64,000 nucleotides of DNA from positions 3,844,001 to 3,908,000 of the forward strand of contig NZ_ARVV01000001.1 in assembly GCF_000385375.1 (NCBI RefSeq), read 5' to 3'. Each line of letters begins with the position of its first letter. Within the stretch, counting starts at the first letter, position 1. Both the position numbers and the translations under genes were made by a program. Below are positions 29,051-38,333 of the stretch, piece after piece. The DNA is from Methyloversatilis discipulorum. Lineage in GTDB: Bacteria > Pseudomonadota > Gammaproteobacteria > Burkholderiales > Rhodocyclaceae. Under the pieces are notes generated by a model, which was given only the letters and a program-made list of their open reading frames with translations, had not been told where the DNA came from and made no database searches.

Positions 29051-30388
29051 ATGACCGCTCCTCGACCCGCCAGCGTTACTTTCCGTGAAGCCTTCCTGTT
29101 CTGGCTCAAGCTGGGTTTCATCAGCTTCGGCGGGCCGGCCGGCCAGATTTCGATCATGCACCAGGAGCTGGTCGAGAACCGGCGCTGGATTTCCGAACGC
29201 CGCTTCCTGCACGCGCTGAACTACTGCATGGTGCTGCCGGGCCCCGAGGCGCAGCAGCTCGCGACCTATATCGGCTGGTTGATGCACCGCAGCTGGGGCG
29301 GCATCGTCGCTGGCGCGCTGTTCGTGCTGCCGTCGCTGTTCATCCTTATCGCTCTGTCATGGGTCTACATCGCCTTCGGTGACGTGCCGCTGGTGGCCGG
29401 GCTGTTCTACGGCATCAAGCCGGCTGTCACCGCCATCGTCGTGCAGGCGGCCTGGCGCATCGGCGGGCGGGCGCTGAAGAACCGGACTCTGTGGGCCATC
29501 GCCGCCGCGTCCTTCCTAGCCATCTTCGCGCTGAACATTCCCTTCCCTGCCATCGTCGCCGGCGCCGCACTGATCGGCTACATCGGCGGCCGCGTCGCAC
29601 CGACGACTTTCCGCACCGGCGGCGGACACGGCGCAAAGCACGCTTCCTACGGCCCGGCGCTGATCGACGACGACACGCCGACGCCGGAACATGCGCGCTT
29701 CCGCTGGACGCGACTGATGCGCGTCGCCATCGTCGGCGCATTGCTCTGGGTGGTACCGATGGCCCTGCTGGCGGGTCTGCTCGGCTGGTCGCACACGCTG
29801 ACGCAGATGGGCTGGTTCTTCACCAAGGCCGCGCTGCTCACCTTCGGCGGCGCCTACGCGGTGCTGCCCTACGTCTATCAGGGCGCGGTCGGCCACTACG
29901 GCTGGCTGACGCCGACGCAGATGATCGACGGCCTCGCCCTCGGCGAAACCACGCCCGGCCCGCTCATCATGGTGGTGGCCTTCGTGGGTTTCGTCGGCGG
30001 GTATGTGAAGGCGGTGTTCGGACCGGACAGCCTCTTCGTCGCCGGCGCAGTCGCTGCGTCCCTGGTGACCTGGTTCACCTTCCTGCCCTCCTTCCTGTTC
30101 ATCCTCGCAGGCGGGCCGCTGGTCGAATCGACGCACGACGACCTCAAGTTCACCGCGCCACTGACCGCCATCACCGCCGCCGTGGTCGGCGTCGTGCTCA
30201 ACCTCGCACTGTTCTTCGGTTACCACGTGCTGTGGCCGCAGGGCTTCGGCGGCAGCTTCGAGTGGATGTCGGCGCTGATCGCCGTCGGCGCCGCCATCGC
30301 GCTGTTCCGCTTCAAGGCGAACGTGATCCACGTGATCGGCGCGTGCGCGGTGATCGGGCTGGTGCTGCAGCTGACCGTCAGCCGCTGA
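29051..30388 (+). CDS. chrA: Chromate transporter (ChrA family), two-domain form
   Basis: 445 residues with two homologous CHR halves. The N-terminal half starts [27 protein letters not shown] and the C-terminal half has [20 protein letters not shown] and [22 protein letters not shown]. About ten to twelve hydrophobic segments are visible. ChrA proteins export chromate across the inner membrane; some family members may carry other anions. The ATG at 29051 places the conserved FREAF near the N-terminus; an upstream in-frame ATG at 28958 would add unrelated residues. No chrB or other metal gene is adjacent. Confidence 0.9.
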   Translation: MTAPRPASVTFREAFLFWLKLGFISFGGPAGQISIMHQELVENRRWISERRFLHALNYCMVLPGPEAQQLATYIGWLMHRSWGGIVAGALFVLPSLFILIALSWVYIAFGDVPLVAGLFYGIKPAVTAIVVQAAWRIGGRALKNRTLWAIAAASFLAIFALNIPFPAIVAGAALIGYIGGRVAPTTFRTGGGHGAKHASYGPALIDDDTPTPEHARFRWTRLMRVAIVGALLWVVPMALLAGLLGWSHTLTQMGWFFTKAALLTFGGAYAVLPYVYQGAVGHYGWLTPTQMIDGLALGETTPGPLIMVVAFVGFVGGYVKAVFGPDSLFVAGAVAASLVTWFTFLPSFLFILAGGPLVESTHDDLKFTAPLTAITAAVVGVVLNLALFFGYHVLWPQGFGGSFEWMSALIAVGAAIALFRFKANVIHVIGACAVIGLVLQLTVSR

Positions 30389-30396
30389 CAGCCCTT

Positions 30397-30609
30397 TGTG
30401 GGAAGCACCCTGGCCGCGACAGCGCTGCTGCGGTCAGCCGGCTTCGATGCAGGCCGCTGTCGGGGTCAGAAGCCCCCTCCCACAGAAGCCAGGCTCCGGC
30501 AGCGGATCGGGCGCGTTTCCTGTGGGAGCGGCCTTGGCCGCGACACGGCCTCTGCGGTCCGCCGGCTTCGGCCCCGGCCGCTGTCGGGGTCAGAAGCCCC
30601 CTCCCACAG
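30397..30609. repeat. REP-like palindrome cluster C
   Basis: Four alternating units in the 371-bp gap between chrA and the YkgJ-type gene: REP units at 30397-30420 (diverged) and 30520-30544, and second-type hairpins GGGGTC-AGAA-GCCCCC at 30458-30485 and 30581-30609. The array looks like two tandem copies of a REP-plus-hairpin composite about 125 bp apart. 30610-30759 has no other feature I recognise. Confidence 0.85.
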
Positions 30610-30759
30610 AAGCCCCGCCGCCCTCGCGAACACGTCCGCCTGCTCGGCCAATATGAACTTCCCGCTGCACGCGCGTCCCGTTTGCGCTGCATCAACCCGG
30701 CGCGCCGTCCGCCTTCGTACAGTGGCACGCAGACCCTATCCGCCCGGAGTGTGCACGCC

Positions 30760-31512
30760 ATGACCGCCGACGACGACAACCTGCGCTTCTTCCGCGCACG
30801 TCACGCGACCTTTTCACAGATTCTGGCGTCGCAACGCGACGACGACGCACTGCTCGCGCAGTTGCTGGGCGAGGCTTTCGACAACTTCGAACAGGCGCTG
30901 CAGGCGCGGATGGACGCCGGTGCGCCGGTCGCCTGCGACCGCGGCTGCGCGACCTGCTGCACGGTGCGCGTCACCGCCACCGCGCCCGAGGTGCTGCACA
31001 TCGCACGCCATCTGCGCGAAGCCGACCCGGCGGTATGTGCCCGGCTGGTACGTCGTCTCGCCGCCGCCGACGACGACACGCGCGACGCCGATGCCGACGA
31101 CCGCGTTGCGCTGCGGGCGACCTGCCCCTTCATCGACGACGACGGCGCCTGTGCGATCTACGCGGTGCGCCCGCTCGCCTGTCGCGGCCACGCCTCGCAC
31201 GACCGCACCGCGTGCGATCGCGCGGCCTGCGGCGAGATCGACGACATTCCGTACTCGGTCGCCCACCGCATGGTGCGCAGCCTGGTGCAGAACGCGCTGC
31301 AGTCGGCGCTGCGCGACGCCGGCTGCAGCTGGGCTTCGTACGAGCTGAATCACGCGCTGATGCTGGCGCTCGCCGCGCCGGAATCGGAAGCGGACTGGCT
31401 GGCCGGCGACGACGTGTTCGCCGACTCGCAGGTGAACGACGTCAGCCCGGCCGAGATGGCGCGCACCTTCGACTGGCTGAAAGCACCGGGCGTGCGCATC
31501 CCGGCCGGCTAG
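30760..31512 (+). CDS. YkgJ-type cysteine cluster protein
   Basis: 250 residues. A conserved cysteine set, CDRGCATCC near residue 65 and CPFIDDDGACAIYAVRPLAC in the middle, matches the zinc- or iron-chelating CxxxCxxCC family (YkgJ/Flagellin-N-methylase-like). Further cysteines follow in HDRTACDRAACGE. The family probably binds a metal or iron-sulfur cluster; some members methylate flagellin lysines, but nothing links this one to flagella. The ATG at 30760 was chosen from the ORF's first conserved part. It stands alone between repeats and psiF. Confidence 0.8.
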   Translation: MTADDDNLRFFRARHATFSQILASQRDDDALLAQLLGEAFDNFEQALQARMDAGAPVACDRGCATCCTVRVTATAPEVLHIARHLREADPAVCARLVRRLAAADDDTRDADADDRVALRATCPFIDDDGACAIYAVRPLACRGHASHDRTACDRAACGEIDDIPYSVAHRMVRSLVQNALQSALRDAGCSWASYELNHALMLALAAPESEADWLAGDDVFADSQVNDVSPAEMARTFDWLKAPGVRIPAG

Positions 31513-31604
31513 CGCGGCATGACGCAGGCTTTGCCGAGCGGCGCAGCTTTGTTCATCATGTGCGGGCGATACGCCATCGCACCTACCCAACGGGAGAGAT
31601 CGAC

Positions 31605-31916
31605 ATGAACAAGATGATCATCGCCGCACTGACCGCCCTGCTCGCCTGTGGCAGCGCTCTGGCCGCCGACGCCAGCCCGGATGCCGCCGCCGACTCGAAG
31701 TGCGAAGCCGCCGCCATCGACAAGAACGGCAAGCCGCTGGTCGGCGCCGCCAAGTCCTCCTTCATGCAGAAATGCCATCGCGAAGCCATGCACAAGACCG
31801 ACTGCGAAGCGCGTGCGCTGAGCAAGGACGGCAAGCCGCTGGCCGGCGCAGCGAAGAACTCCTTCATGCGCAAGTGCGAAGAAGACATGAAGCAGGCCGC
31901 ACCGGCCGGCAAGTGA
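31605..31916 (+). CDS. PsiF repeat protein, exported
   Basis: 103 residues: signal peptide (MIIAALTALLACGSALA-A) and two PsiF repeats of about 35 residues, each with Cys, LxGAAKxSFMxKC and a basic/acidic tail (SKCEAAAIDKNGKPLVGAA and DCEARALSKDGKPLAGAA). PsiF was described as phosphate-starvation-inducible in E. coli, with unknown molecular role. The ATG follows CGGGAGAG. No Pho-box-like site was recognised upstream. It precedes the decarboxylase-like gene by 28 nt and may be co-transcribed with it. Confidence 0.88.
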   Translation: MNKMIIAALTALLACGSALAADASPDAAADSKCEAAAIDKNGKPLVGAAKSSFMQKCHREAMHKTDCEARALSKDGKPLAGAAKNSFMRKCEEDMKQAAPAGK

Positions 31917-31944
31917 AAACACACCTGACCGGAGCCGTCACGCC

Positions 31945-32319
31945 GTGAGCGAACAGAAAAAACCGGGCGTGCAGGTACGCCGCGAAGTCATGGGCGACGA
32001 TTTCGTCGACCGTGCCCTCGGCAACGCCACAGAATTCAATCAGCCCCTGCAGGACTTCATCAACGAGCACGCCTGGGGCGCGGTGTGGAACCGCGATGGT
32101 CTGGACCGCCGCACCCGCAGTCTGGTCACGCTGGCCGCACTGACCGCGCTGAAGAGCCCGCACGAGCTGAAGGGCCACGTGCGCGGCGCGCTGAACAATG
32201 GCTGCACGGTCGAGGAAATCCGCGAAACGCTGCTGCATTGTGCGGTTTACGCAGGTGTCCCGGCCGCCGGCGAAGCGTTCCGCGCAGCGCAGGAAGTGCT
32301 GGATTCGTATCGGCTGTGA
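31945..32319 (+). CDS. Carboxymuconolactone decarboxylase family protein (PcaC-like)
   Basis: 124 residues, close to the size of 4-carboxymuconolactone decarboxylase. Conserved blocks are WGAVWNRDGLDRRTRSLVTLAALTAL, the HELKGHVRGALNNG helix and EEIRETLLHCAVYAGVPAA. The family includes PcaC (protocatechuate branch of the beta-ketoadipate pathway) and AhpD-like peroxidases. The CxxC of AhpD is absent, so PcaC-type is the better fit. No other pca genes are in the window, so the substrate is open. The start is GTG at 31945; RBS is weak. Confidence 0.85.
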   Translation: MSEQKKPGVQVRREVMGDDFVDRALGNATEFNQPLQDFINEHAWGAVWNRDGLDRRTRSLVTLAALTALKSPHELKGHVRGALNNGCTVEEIRETLLHCAVYAGVPAAGEAFRAAQEVLDSYRL

Positions 32320-32345
32320 ACCGCTGAGGGCTGATCGACCGCCCC

Positions 32346-32614
32346 ATCGCGAGCAAGCTCGCTCCCACGAAAGCACTCCCCGACCGCCGCCGGAGCCGCG
32401 TTCTTGTGGGAGCGAGCTTGCTCGCGATGCGGCCGCTGCGGTCCACAGGCTTCGATACGGGCCGCTGTCGGGGTCAGAAGACCCCTCCTACAAGATCCAG
32501 CCTCCCAGCCGCAGACGAGCGTGGCCTCTGTGGGAGCGGCCTTGGCCGCGACACGGCCGGCGCAATCCGCAGGCTTCGGTACTAGCTGCTGTCGGGGTCA
32601 AGACCCCTCCCACA
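32346..32614. repeat. REP-like palindrome cluster D
   Basis: The gap 32320-32668 holds five units. An inverted pair of GAGCTTGCTC-type units lies at 32346-32369 and 32405-32428. Second-type hairpins (GGGGTC...GACCCC) are at 32466-32491 and 32590-32614, and a GCGGCCTTGGCCGC unit at 32529-32553. The same order as in cluster B suggests a composite element copied as a block. Confidence 0.85.
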
Positions 32615-32668
32615 GAACCTTGGCCTGTCGCCAGCCGGCGATTCAGCGCACCGACGCCGCCAGCAGGA

Positions 32669-34612
32669 TCAGCCCGCCGCCTCGATCTGCTCCGACACCT
32701 CGAGCCAGCGCATTTCCTGCGCTTCGAGTTCTTCGTCCACCTTCTGCAGCTCGACGCCGACTTCGCCGATTTCCTTCGGCGGCAGCGGACTGGCGAGCTT
32801 GGCGGTCAGTGCGTGCTTCTTCGTCTGCAGTTCGAGGATGCGCTGTTCGAGCTTGCCGAGCTCGTTCTTCAGCGCCTTGAGGTTCACCGGCGCCTTCTTG
32901 ACCGGCGCAGCGACCGGCGGCGCCTGCACGACGGGCGCGGCTTCGGCCGGAGCGGCCTTCATCGAATCCTTCAGCACTTCGCGCGCGCGCTTCGCTTCGT
33001 CCAGCAGGTAGCGCTGGTAGTCGTCGAGGTCGCCGTCGAACGGTTCGATGCCGCCGCGCGACACCAGCCAGAACTCGTCGCACACCGAACGCAGCAGCGA
33101 GCGGTCGTGGCTCACCAGCATCACCGTGCCTTCGAATTCGTTCAGCGCCACCGCCAGCGCCTCGCGCGTGGCGAGGTCGAGGTGGTTGGTCGGTTCGTCC
33201 ATCAGCAGCAGGTTGGGGCGCTGCCACACGAGCATGCACAGCACCAGCCGCGCCTTCTCGCCGCCGCTCATGGTGCCGACCGCCTGCTTCACCATGTCGC
33301 CGCTGAAGTTGAAGGTGCCGAGGAAGTTGCGCAGGTCCTGCTCGCGGCCGCTCTGCCCGGCGGGCAGGCCTTCGCGCGCCATGCGCGTCATGTGTTCGAG
33401 CGGATTGTCCTGCGGGCGCAGCACGTCCAGTTCCTGCTGCGCGAAGTAGCCGATGGTCAGCCCCTTGCCTTCGGTCACGCGGCCGGCGATTGGCGCCAGC
33501 GCGCGGGCGATGGTTTTGACCGCGGTCGACTTGCCCTGGCCGTTGGCGCCCAGTATGCCGATGCGCTGGCCGGCCATGACCGACTTGTTCACGTTGCGCA
33601 CGATCACCGTCGGCGGCGTGCCGGCGGGTGCGTCGGCCGGCGGCGGATAGCCGAAGCTCGCCTCTTCCATCACCAGCATCGGGTTGGGCAGGTTGGCCGG
33701 CTCCTTGAACTCGAAGTTGAAGTCGGCGGTGGCCAGCATGGGCGCCAGCTTCTCCATGCGGTCGAGCGCCTTGACCCGGCTCTGCGCCTGCTTGGCCTTG
33801 CTCGCCTTGGCCTTGAAACGGGCGATGAACTTCTGCAGGTGGGCGATCTTGTCCTGCTGCTTCGCGTAGGCGTTCTGCTGCAGTTCCATCTGCTGCGCGC
33901 GCATGTCTTCGAAGGTGCTGTAGTTGCCGCCGTAGCGCGTGAGCTTGCCGGCGTCGATGTGCAGCGTCACGTTGGTGATGGCGTCGAGGAATTCGCGGTC
34001 GTGGCTGATCACCACCAGCGTGCCTTCGTAGCGCTTGAGCCACGATTCCAGCCACACCAGCGCGTCCAGATCCAGGTGGTTGGTCGGTTCGTCGAGCAGC
34101 AGCAGGTCGGACGGACACATCAGCGCGCGCGCCAGCTGCAGGCGCATGCGCCAGCCGCCGGAAAAGCTGTTCACCGGATTGCACATCTGGTCAGCGGTGA
34201 AGCCCAGACCGAGGATGAGCGCCTGCGCTCGTGACTGCGCGTCGTGCGCGCCGGCGTCGTGCAGCGCCATGTAGGCGTAGGCCATGCGCTCGCCGTCGTC
34301 GGTGGCTTCGGCGGCCTGCACTTCCTTCTGCGCGGCGAGCAGCGCGGTGTCGCCCTCGATCACGAAATCGGTGGCCGGCTGGTCGGTTTCCGGCATGTCC
34401 TGCGCCACCTGCGCCATGCGCCACTGCGCCGGCATGCTGAACTCACCGCCGTCTTCGTGCAGCGTGCCGTTGAGCAGCGCGAACAGCGTCGACTTGCCGG
34501 CGCCGTTGCGGCCGACCAGGCCAACCTTCTCGCCCGGATTGATGGTGGCGGTGGCGCCATCGAGCAGCACCTTGGCGCTGCGGCGAAGGACGACGTTTCT
34601 GAGCGTGATCAT
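32669..34612 (-). CDS. ABC-F family ATPase, YheS-like
   Basis: 647 residues with two ABC domains. The first has Walker A GRNGAGKS, signature FSGGWRMRL and Walker B LLLLDEPTNHLD. The second has GANGQGKS, MSGGEKARL and LLLMDEPTNHLD. The linker (QSRVKALDRMEKLAPML) and a C-terminal charged coiled coil match YheS/Uup. ABC-F proteins lack membrane domains and act on ribosomes. The ATG at 34612 places the start at MITLRNVVLRR, as in YheS. An upstream TATATATA stretch near 34731 could be a promoter element. Confidence 0.9.
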   Translation of the reverse strand: MITLRNVVLRRSAKVLLDGATATINPGEKVGLVGRNGAGKSTLFALLNGTLHEDGGEFSMPAQWRMAQVAQDMPETDQPATDFVIEGDTALLAAQKEVQAAEATDDGERMAYAYMALHDAGAHDAQSRAQALILGLGFTADQMCNPVNSFSGGWRMRLQLARALMCPSDLLLLDEPTNHLDLDALVWLESWLKRYEGTLVVISHDREFLDAITNVTLHIDAGKLTRYGGNYSTFEDMRAQQMELQQNAYAKQQDKIAHLQKFIARFKAKASKAKQAQSRVKALDRMEKLAPMLATADFNFEFKEPANLPNPMLVMEEASFGYPPPADAPAGTPPTVIVRNVNKSVMAGQRIGILGANGQGKSTAVKTIARALAPIAGRVTEGKGLTIGYFAQQELDVLRPQDNPLEHMTRMAREGLPAGQSGREQDLRNFLGTFNFSGDMVKQAVGTMSGGEKARLVLCMLVWQRPNLLLMDEPTNHLDLATREALAVALNEFEGTVMLVSHDRSLLRSVCDEFWLVSRGGIEPFDGDLDDYQRYLLDEAKRAREVLKDSMKAAPAEAAPVVQAPPVAAPVKKAPVNLKALKNELGKLEQRILELQTKKHALTAKLASPLPPKEIGEVGVELQKVDEELEAQEMRWLEVSEQIEAAG

Positions 34613-34807
34613 GCGGGTGAAACTCCAGCGGGTTCTCCCGCAGGGCAAACGGCGGCAGGACGTGGGGATGAGCGGATGCGCGGGCGGCCCGGCGCGGATC
34701 GCCGGCTGCCGGAGCAGCGGCGGAGCGACGCATATATATAGGCGCCGCCGGGGGCGGAGTATCGGGGGCGGCGGGGGTGGCCGTCAATCGAGGGCCGGCC
34801 GGCCCGC

Positions 34808-35920
34808 TCAGGCCAGCGACACCCCGATCAGCGCGCCGGTGCCGTAGGTGACGCCCGCCGCCGCGGCGCCAATCAGCACCTGACGCAGCACCGAAAACAC
34901 CGGGCCGCGCCCGCTGAACAGCGAAGTCGCCAGCCCTATCGCGGCCAGTGCAGCCGCCGACAGGCCGCCGCTCCACAGCATGCCGGGCAGACCCGCGGTG
35001 AAGAAGAAGGGCAGCACCGGGAACAGCGCACCAGCCGCGAACAGCATGAAGGAAAAGCCGGCCGCGCTCCACGGGTTGCCGCCCAGCTCGGCCGGATCGA
35101 TGCCCAGTTCCTCGCGCATCAGCGTGTCCAGCGCCGCCTTCTTGTCGCGCATCAGTTCGGTCGCCACGCGCTGCGCATCCTCGCGGGCCAAGCCCTTGGC
35201 CTGGAAGATGAGCGCCAGCTCCTTGCGCTCGGCCTCCGGCGTCTCTTCCAGTTCGGCGGCCTCGGCCGCCATCTGCGCCTGCGCGAACTCGCGCGAATTG
35301 GTGACCGACAGCCATTCGCCCAGCGCCATCGACACCGCACCGGCGATCAGGCCGGCCAGCCCGGTCAGCAGGATGGTCTGCGCCGGCGCACCGGCGCCGG
35401 CCACGCCCATCACCAGGCAGAGGTTGGACACCAGCCCGTCGTTCGCGCCCAACACCGACGCCCGCAGTTCGTTACCCGAGCCGCCGCGGTGCCAGCGCTC
35501 GCCCTTGGCGATGGCGGCACCACTCATGCCGCGCGGCTGGCTCACCGCCGCCTCCAGCACCGCCGCGTGCGAACGCTCTTCCGCCGACAGCGACGCCGCG
35601 TCGGCCTGGCCGGCGTACTTGTCGCGGTCGGCGAATTCGGCGGTCGCCACCGACGGCAGCACGAAGGATGGCCCGAAGCGCTTCGCCAGCGCCGCCAGCA
35701 CGCGCGTGCGGAAGCTCGGCCGGAACGCCTCCGGCCTGACACCTGCAGCCTCGAGCTTGCTGCGCCACAGCTGCGCATGTGCCGCCTCGGCCTCCGCCAG
35801 CTGGCGGAACAGGTCGCGCCGGACCGGATCGGACTCGGCCTCCGCCAGCGCGGCGTAAAGCGCGGCGCCGTCGAGCTCGTCGCGCAGATTGGACTGGTAA
35901 CGGTCAGCGGAAGCGGTCAT
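34808..35920 (-). CDS. Membrane-bound ferritin-like/VIT1 iron exporter (MbfA-like)
   Basis: 370 residues. The N-terminal 140 residues form a rubrerythrin/ferritin-like helical domain (YQSNLRDELDGAALYAALAEAE, the E-x6-Y pattern, LAEAEAAHAQLW). The C-terminal part is a CCC1/VIT1 transporter with ELRASVLGANDGLVSNLCLVMGVAGA, GLAGLIAGAVSMALGEWLSV and three further hydrophobic segments. MbfA proteins in Rhizobiales export iron and protect from peroxide; assignment here is by architecture. It is divergent from the DCC-COQ7 gene with a 181-nt gap. An Irr/Fur box was not recognised. Confidence 0.87.
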   Translation of the reverse strand: MTASADRYQSNLRDELDGAALYAALAEAESDPVRRDLFRQLAEAEAAHAQLWRSKLEAAGVRPEAFRPSFRTRVLAALAKRFGPSFVLPSVATAEFADRDKYAGQADAASLSAEERSHAAVLEAAVSQPRGMSGAAIAKGERWHRGGSGNELRASVLGANDGLVSNLCLVMGVAGAGAPAQTILLTGLAGLIAGAVSMALGEWLSVTNSREFAQAQMAAEAAELEETPEAERKELALIFQAKGLAREDAQRVATELMRDKKAALDTLMREELGIDPAELGGNPWSAAGFSFMLFAAGALFPVLPFFFTAGLPGMLWSGGLSAAALAAIGLATSLFSGRGPVFSVLRQVLIGAAAAGVTYGTGALIGVSLA

Positions 35921-36101
35921 GGCGTGCGAAGGCAAAGCGAAGCCGCGATGGTGCCCGATCCGTGCGCCGGTGTGCGGCGCAGCCGTCGCCCCGAAGACGG
36001 GAACCCTGACCGCCGGGTGCCCGTCAATGCCGCGTAACGCGTTACGCCGGCGGCAGACGATCTTCGCCGCCACCGCGCCCCGACCACCCGGAGGAACTGC
36101 C

Positions 36102-37034
36102 TTGAACGCGCCAGAACAGCCGGACACGCTGACCGTGCTTTACGACGGCGGATGCCCCTTGTGCCGGCGCGAGATCGCGCACGTGAAGGGGCTGGCGGAC
36201 CGGCGGCAGGACAGTGCGCTGTGCTTTGTCGACATCAGTGCCGACGCGCCCGACAGCGCGTGTTTCGCGGCCGAGCGGACGGCCTTGCTCGCGCGCTTCC
36301 ACGTGCAGCGCGCCAACGGCTCGCGGCTGGACGGCGCCGCCGCCTTCGTCGCGATGTGGGCCCGCCTGCCCGGCTGGCGCTGGCTGGCACGCCTGGCGCA
36401 GCTCCCCGGCGTGCTGCCACTGCTGGAGCGGGCCTATTGCGGCTTCCTGCGCGTCCGGCCGTGGCTGCAGGCGCGGGCCCGTCGCTTCGAACCGGCTGCA
36501 GCGGCGCAGGCGCTGTCGCCCTGGCTCGCGCGCGAACTGCGTTCGGACCACGCCGGCGAAACCGGCGCGGTATTCATCTACCGAGGCATCGCGGCAGTCG
36601 CCCGATGGCGGGGCGATGAGGTGCTGGAGGCCTTTGCACGACGTCACGGCGACACCGAAACAGAACACCTGCGCCTGATCGAGAGCTGGCTGCCGCCGCC
36701 GCAGCGCAGTCGCCTGCTCGGCCCGTGGCGCGTCGCCGGCTGGCTGACCGGCGCCCTGCCCGCACTGTTCGGTCGACGCGCCACCTGGGCCACCATTGCC
36801 GCGGTCGAAACCTTCGTCGATCGCCACTACCAGCAGCAGATCGATTACCTGCACGCCCACGGCGGGCCCGACGGACTGCTGCCGCTGCTGCTGCACTGTC
36901 AAGCTGACGAGCGCGCGCACCGGGACGAGGCCACGTCGCTGCAGGTCAGCCCCGCACCGTGGCCGCTGCGCGTCTGGTGCGCGCTGGTTGGCGCCGGCTC
37001 GGCCGCCGCCGTAATGGTCGCGCGCCGGCTCTGA
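36102..37034 (+). CDS. DCC thioredoxin-like domain fused to COQ7-type diiron hydroxylase
   Basis: 310 residues from a TTG start at 36102, which follows GGAGGA at 7 nt; no better ATG exists. Residues 1-115 are a DCC/DUF393 domain with YDGGCPLCRREI (Cys18, Cys21). From about 130 to the end is a COQ7/Coq7p-type ferritin-fold: RSDHAGETGAVFIYRG, HGDTETEHLRLI, AAVETFVDRHY and ADERAHRDEA supply the Glu and ExxH ligands of a diiron site. COQ7 hydroxylates demethoxyubiquinone in ubiquinone synthesis. The fused DCC domain might reduce or deliver electrons to it; that is inference. Confidence 0.88.
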   Translation: MNAPEQPDTLTVLYDGGCPLCRREIAHVKGLADRRQDSALCFVDISADAPDSACFAAERTALLARFHVQRANGSRLDGAAAFVAMWARLPGWRWLARLAQLPGVLPLLERAYCGFLRVRPWLQARARRFEPAAAAQALSPWLARELRSDHAGETGAVFIYRGIAAVARWRGDEVLEAFARRHGDTETEHLRLIESWLPPPQRSRLLGPWRVAGWLTGALPALFGRRATWATIAAVETFVDRHYQQQIDYLHAHGGPDGLLPLLLHCQADERAHRDEATSLQVSPAPWPLRVWCALVGAGSAAAVMVARRL

Positions 37035-37073
37035 GCGCAACGACAGCCTGACTTTCCGGACACAGGGACGCCC

Positions 37074-37466
37074 ATGCTCGACATCGTCAGCCTCCTGCTG
37101 GTCGCGCTGCTGTTCGGCGGCATGCTGCTCTATTCCTTCGGTTTTGCGGCCGTGCTGTTCTCCACCCTGCCCGCCGCGATGGCCGGCGCCACGCTACGTC
37201 GCGCCTTCCCGCACTTCTACCTGTTCGTAATCGTCACCGCGGCGCTGGCGGCGCTGCTGCTGTGGCCGCAGGACCGCACGTCGGCGACGCTGCTCGGCCT
37301 GATCGCGCTGAGCACGCTGCCCACGCGGCAGCTGCTGATGCCGGCCATCAACGCCGCCACCGACGGCGGACGGAAAACCCGTTTCAAGTGGTTGCACGGC
37401 ATTTCGGTGCTGGTGTCGCTGGCGCACATCGTCGTGTCGGGCGTGGTACTCGCGCGCTTCGTCTGA
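37074..37466 (+). CDS. DUF4149-like membrane protein
   Basis: 130 residues with four hydrophobic segments (about 3-30, 48-65, 70-88, 108-128). It has the conserved FPHFYLFVIVTAALAALLL and a LLMPAINAATDGG-K-RFKWLHG-SV pattern typical of DUF4149/TMEM205-like proteins. Function unknown. It starts 39 nt after the DCC-COQ7 gene and may share its transcript. Confidence 0.75.
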   Translation: MLDIVSLLLVALLFGGMLLYSFGFAAVLFSTLPAAMAGATLRRAFPHFYLFVIVTAALAALLLWPQDRTSATLLGLIALSTLPTRQLLMPAINAATDGGRKTRFKWLHGISVLVSLAHIVVSGVVLARFV

Positions 37467-37592
37467 AATCGCACGGAGCGCTGTCCGCTGCGCATGCGGG
37501 CTGCTTTAATGGATGCACTTTGCGTGCTGCGCGAAGCGGGCCGTCCGGCGTCCGCCCCGATGGCCGTCACCCACTCGAAAAGGGAGATTTCC

Positions 37593-38333
37593 ATGCGCGT
37601 TCCGACACCGTTCCGCCCCGTACTGATGGCCGCCTCCGTCGCGCTTGCGCTGTGCGCGGGTCAGGCGCAGGCGGGTTTCGACTACTTCCTGAAGCTGGAC
37701 GACATCAAGGGCTCAAGCACCGACGAAAAGCACGAGAACTGGAACGAGATCGATACCTTCAACTGGGGCTTCGGCATCGAAACGGTCAGCGGCGGCCCTA
37801 CCAGCGACATCACGATCCGTCGCCCGGTGTTCCGCGACTTCGAATGGACGCAGGGGCTCGACGCCAGTGTGGCCAAGCTGTTCGAACGGGCAAGCAATGG
37901 TGACGTGCTGGACACGGTGACGCTGCACGCGACGACGGACATCGAAGGCCGCCGCGCCACCTTCTTCGAGATGGTGTTCACCGACGCCTTCGTCACCACG
38001 TTCGACCTGACCGGCAGCAGCGGCAGCGCGCCGGCCCTGTCAGCTGCGCTCGAATACCGCACCGTCACGCTGAAGTACATCACGCTGAAATCGTCCGGCG
38101 CCGTCGGCGAAGAATTCGTCAGCAGCTATGACCTGTCGACGCGGACCGGCTCTGCCGACGCGCTGGCCGCGGTGTATGCGATGGGACTGTCCGGACCGAC
38201 CGTGCTCATGGTGCCGGAGCCGGAAAGCTGGGCGCTGCTGCTCGCCGGCCTGGGGCTGACAGGTTTCGCGGCGCGGCGGCGCGCACGGCAACGTGCAGGC
38301 GGTGCGTCGCCGGCAGCTCAGCGTCCGCGGTAA
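37593..38333 (+). CDS. Hcp-like (type VI secretion fold) protein with PEP-CTERM signal
   Basis: 246 residues. Signal peptide (AASVALALCAGQAQA-G), then an Hcp-type beta-barrel start FDYFLKLDDIKGSSTDEKH-NEIDTFNWGFG, then the body DITIRRPVFRDFEWTQGLDASVAKLFERAS, which also follows the Hcp1 pattern. The C-terminus is VPEPESWALLLAGLGLTGFAARRRA, a PEP-CTERM anchor. No type VI secretion genes are near, so this is an exported, exosortase-processed relative rather than an injected tube protein. The ATG at 37593 follows AGGGAGA. The 3' end overlaps the convergent excalibur-domain gene by 16 nt. Confidence 0.83.
   Translation: MRVPTPFRPVLMAASVALALCAGQAQAGFDYFLKLDDIKGSSTDEKHENWNEIDTFNWGFGIETVSGGPTSDITIRRPVFRDFEWTQGLDASVAKLFERASNGDVLDTVTLHATTDIEGRRATFFEMVFTDAFVTTFDLTGSSGSAPALSAALEYRTVTLKYITLKSSGAVGEEFVSSYDLSTRTGSADALAAVYAMGLSGPTVLMVPEPESWALLLAGLGLTGFAARRRARQRAGGASPAAQRPR

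Noticed and set aside
31605..31916. psiF considered part of a phosphate-starvation unit with the PhoX-like gene
   Set aside because: The genes are far apart and no Pho box was recognised near either.
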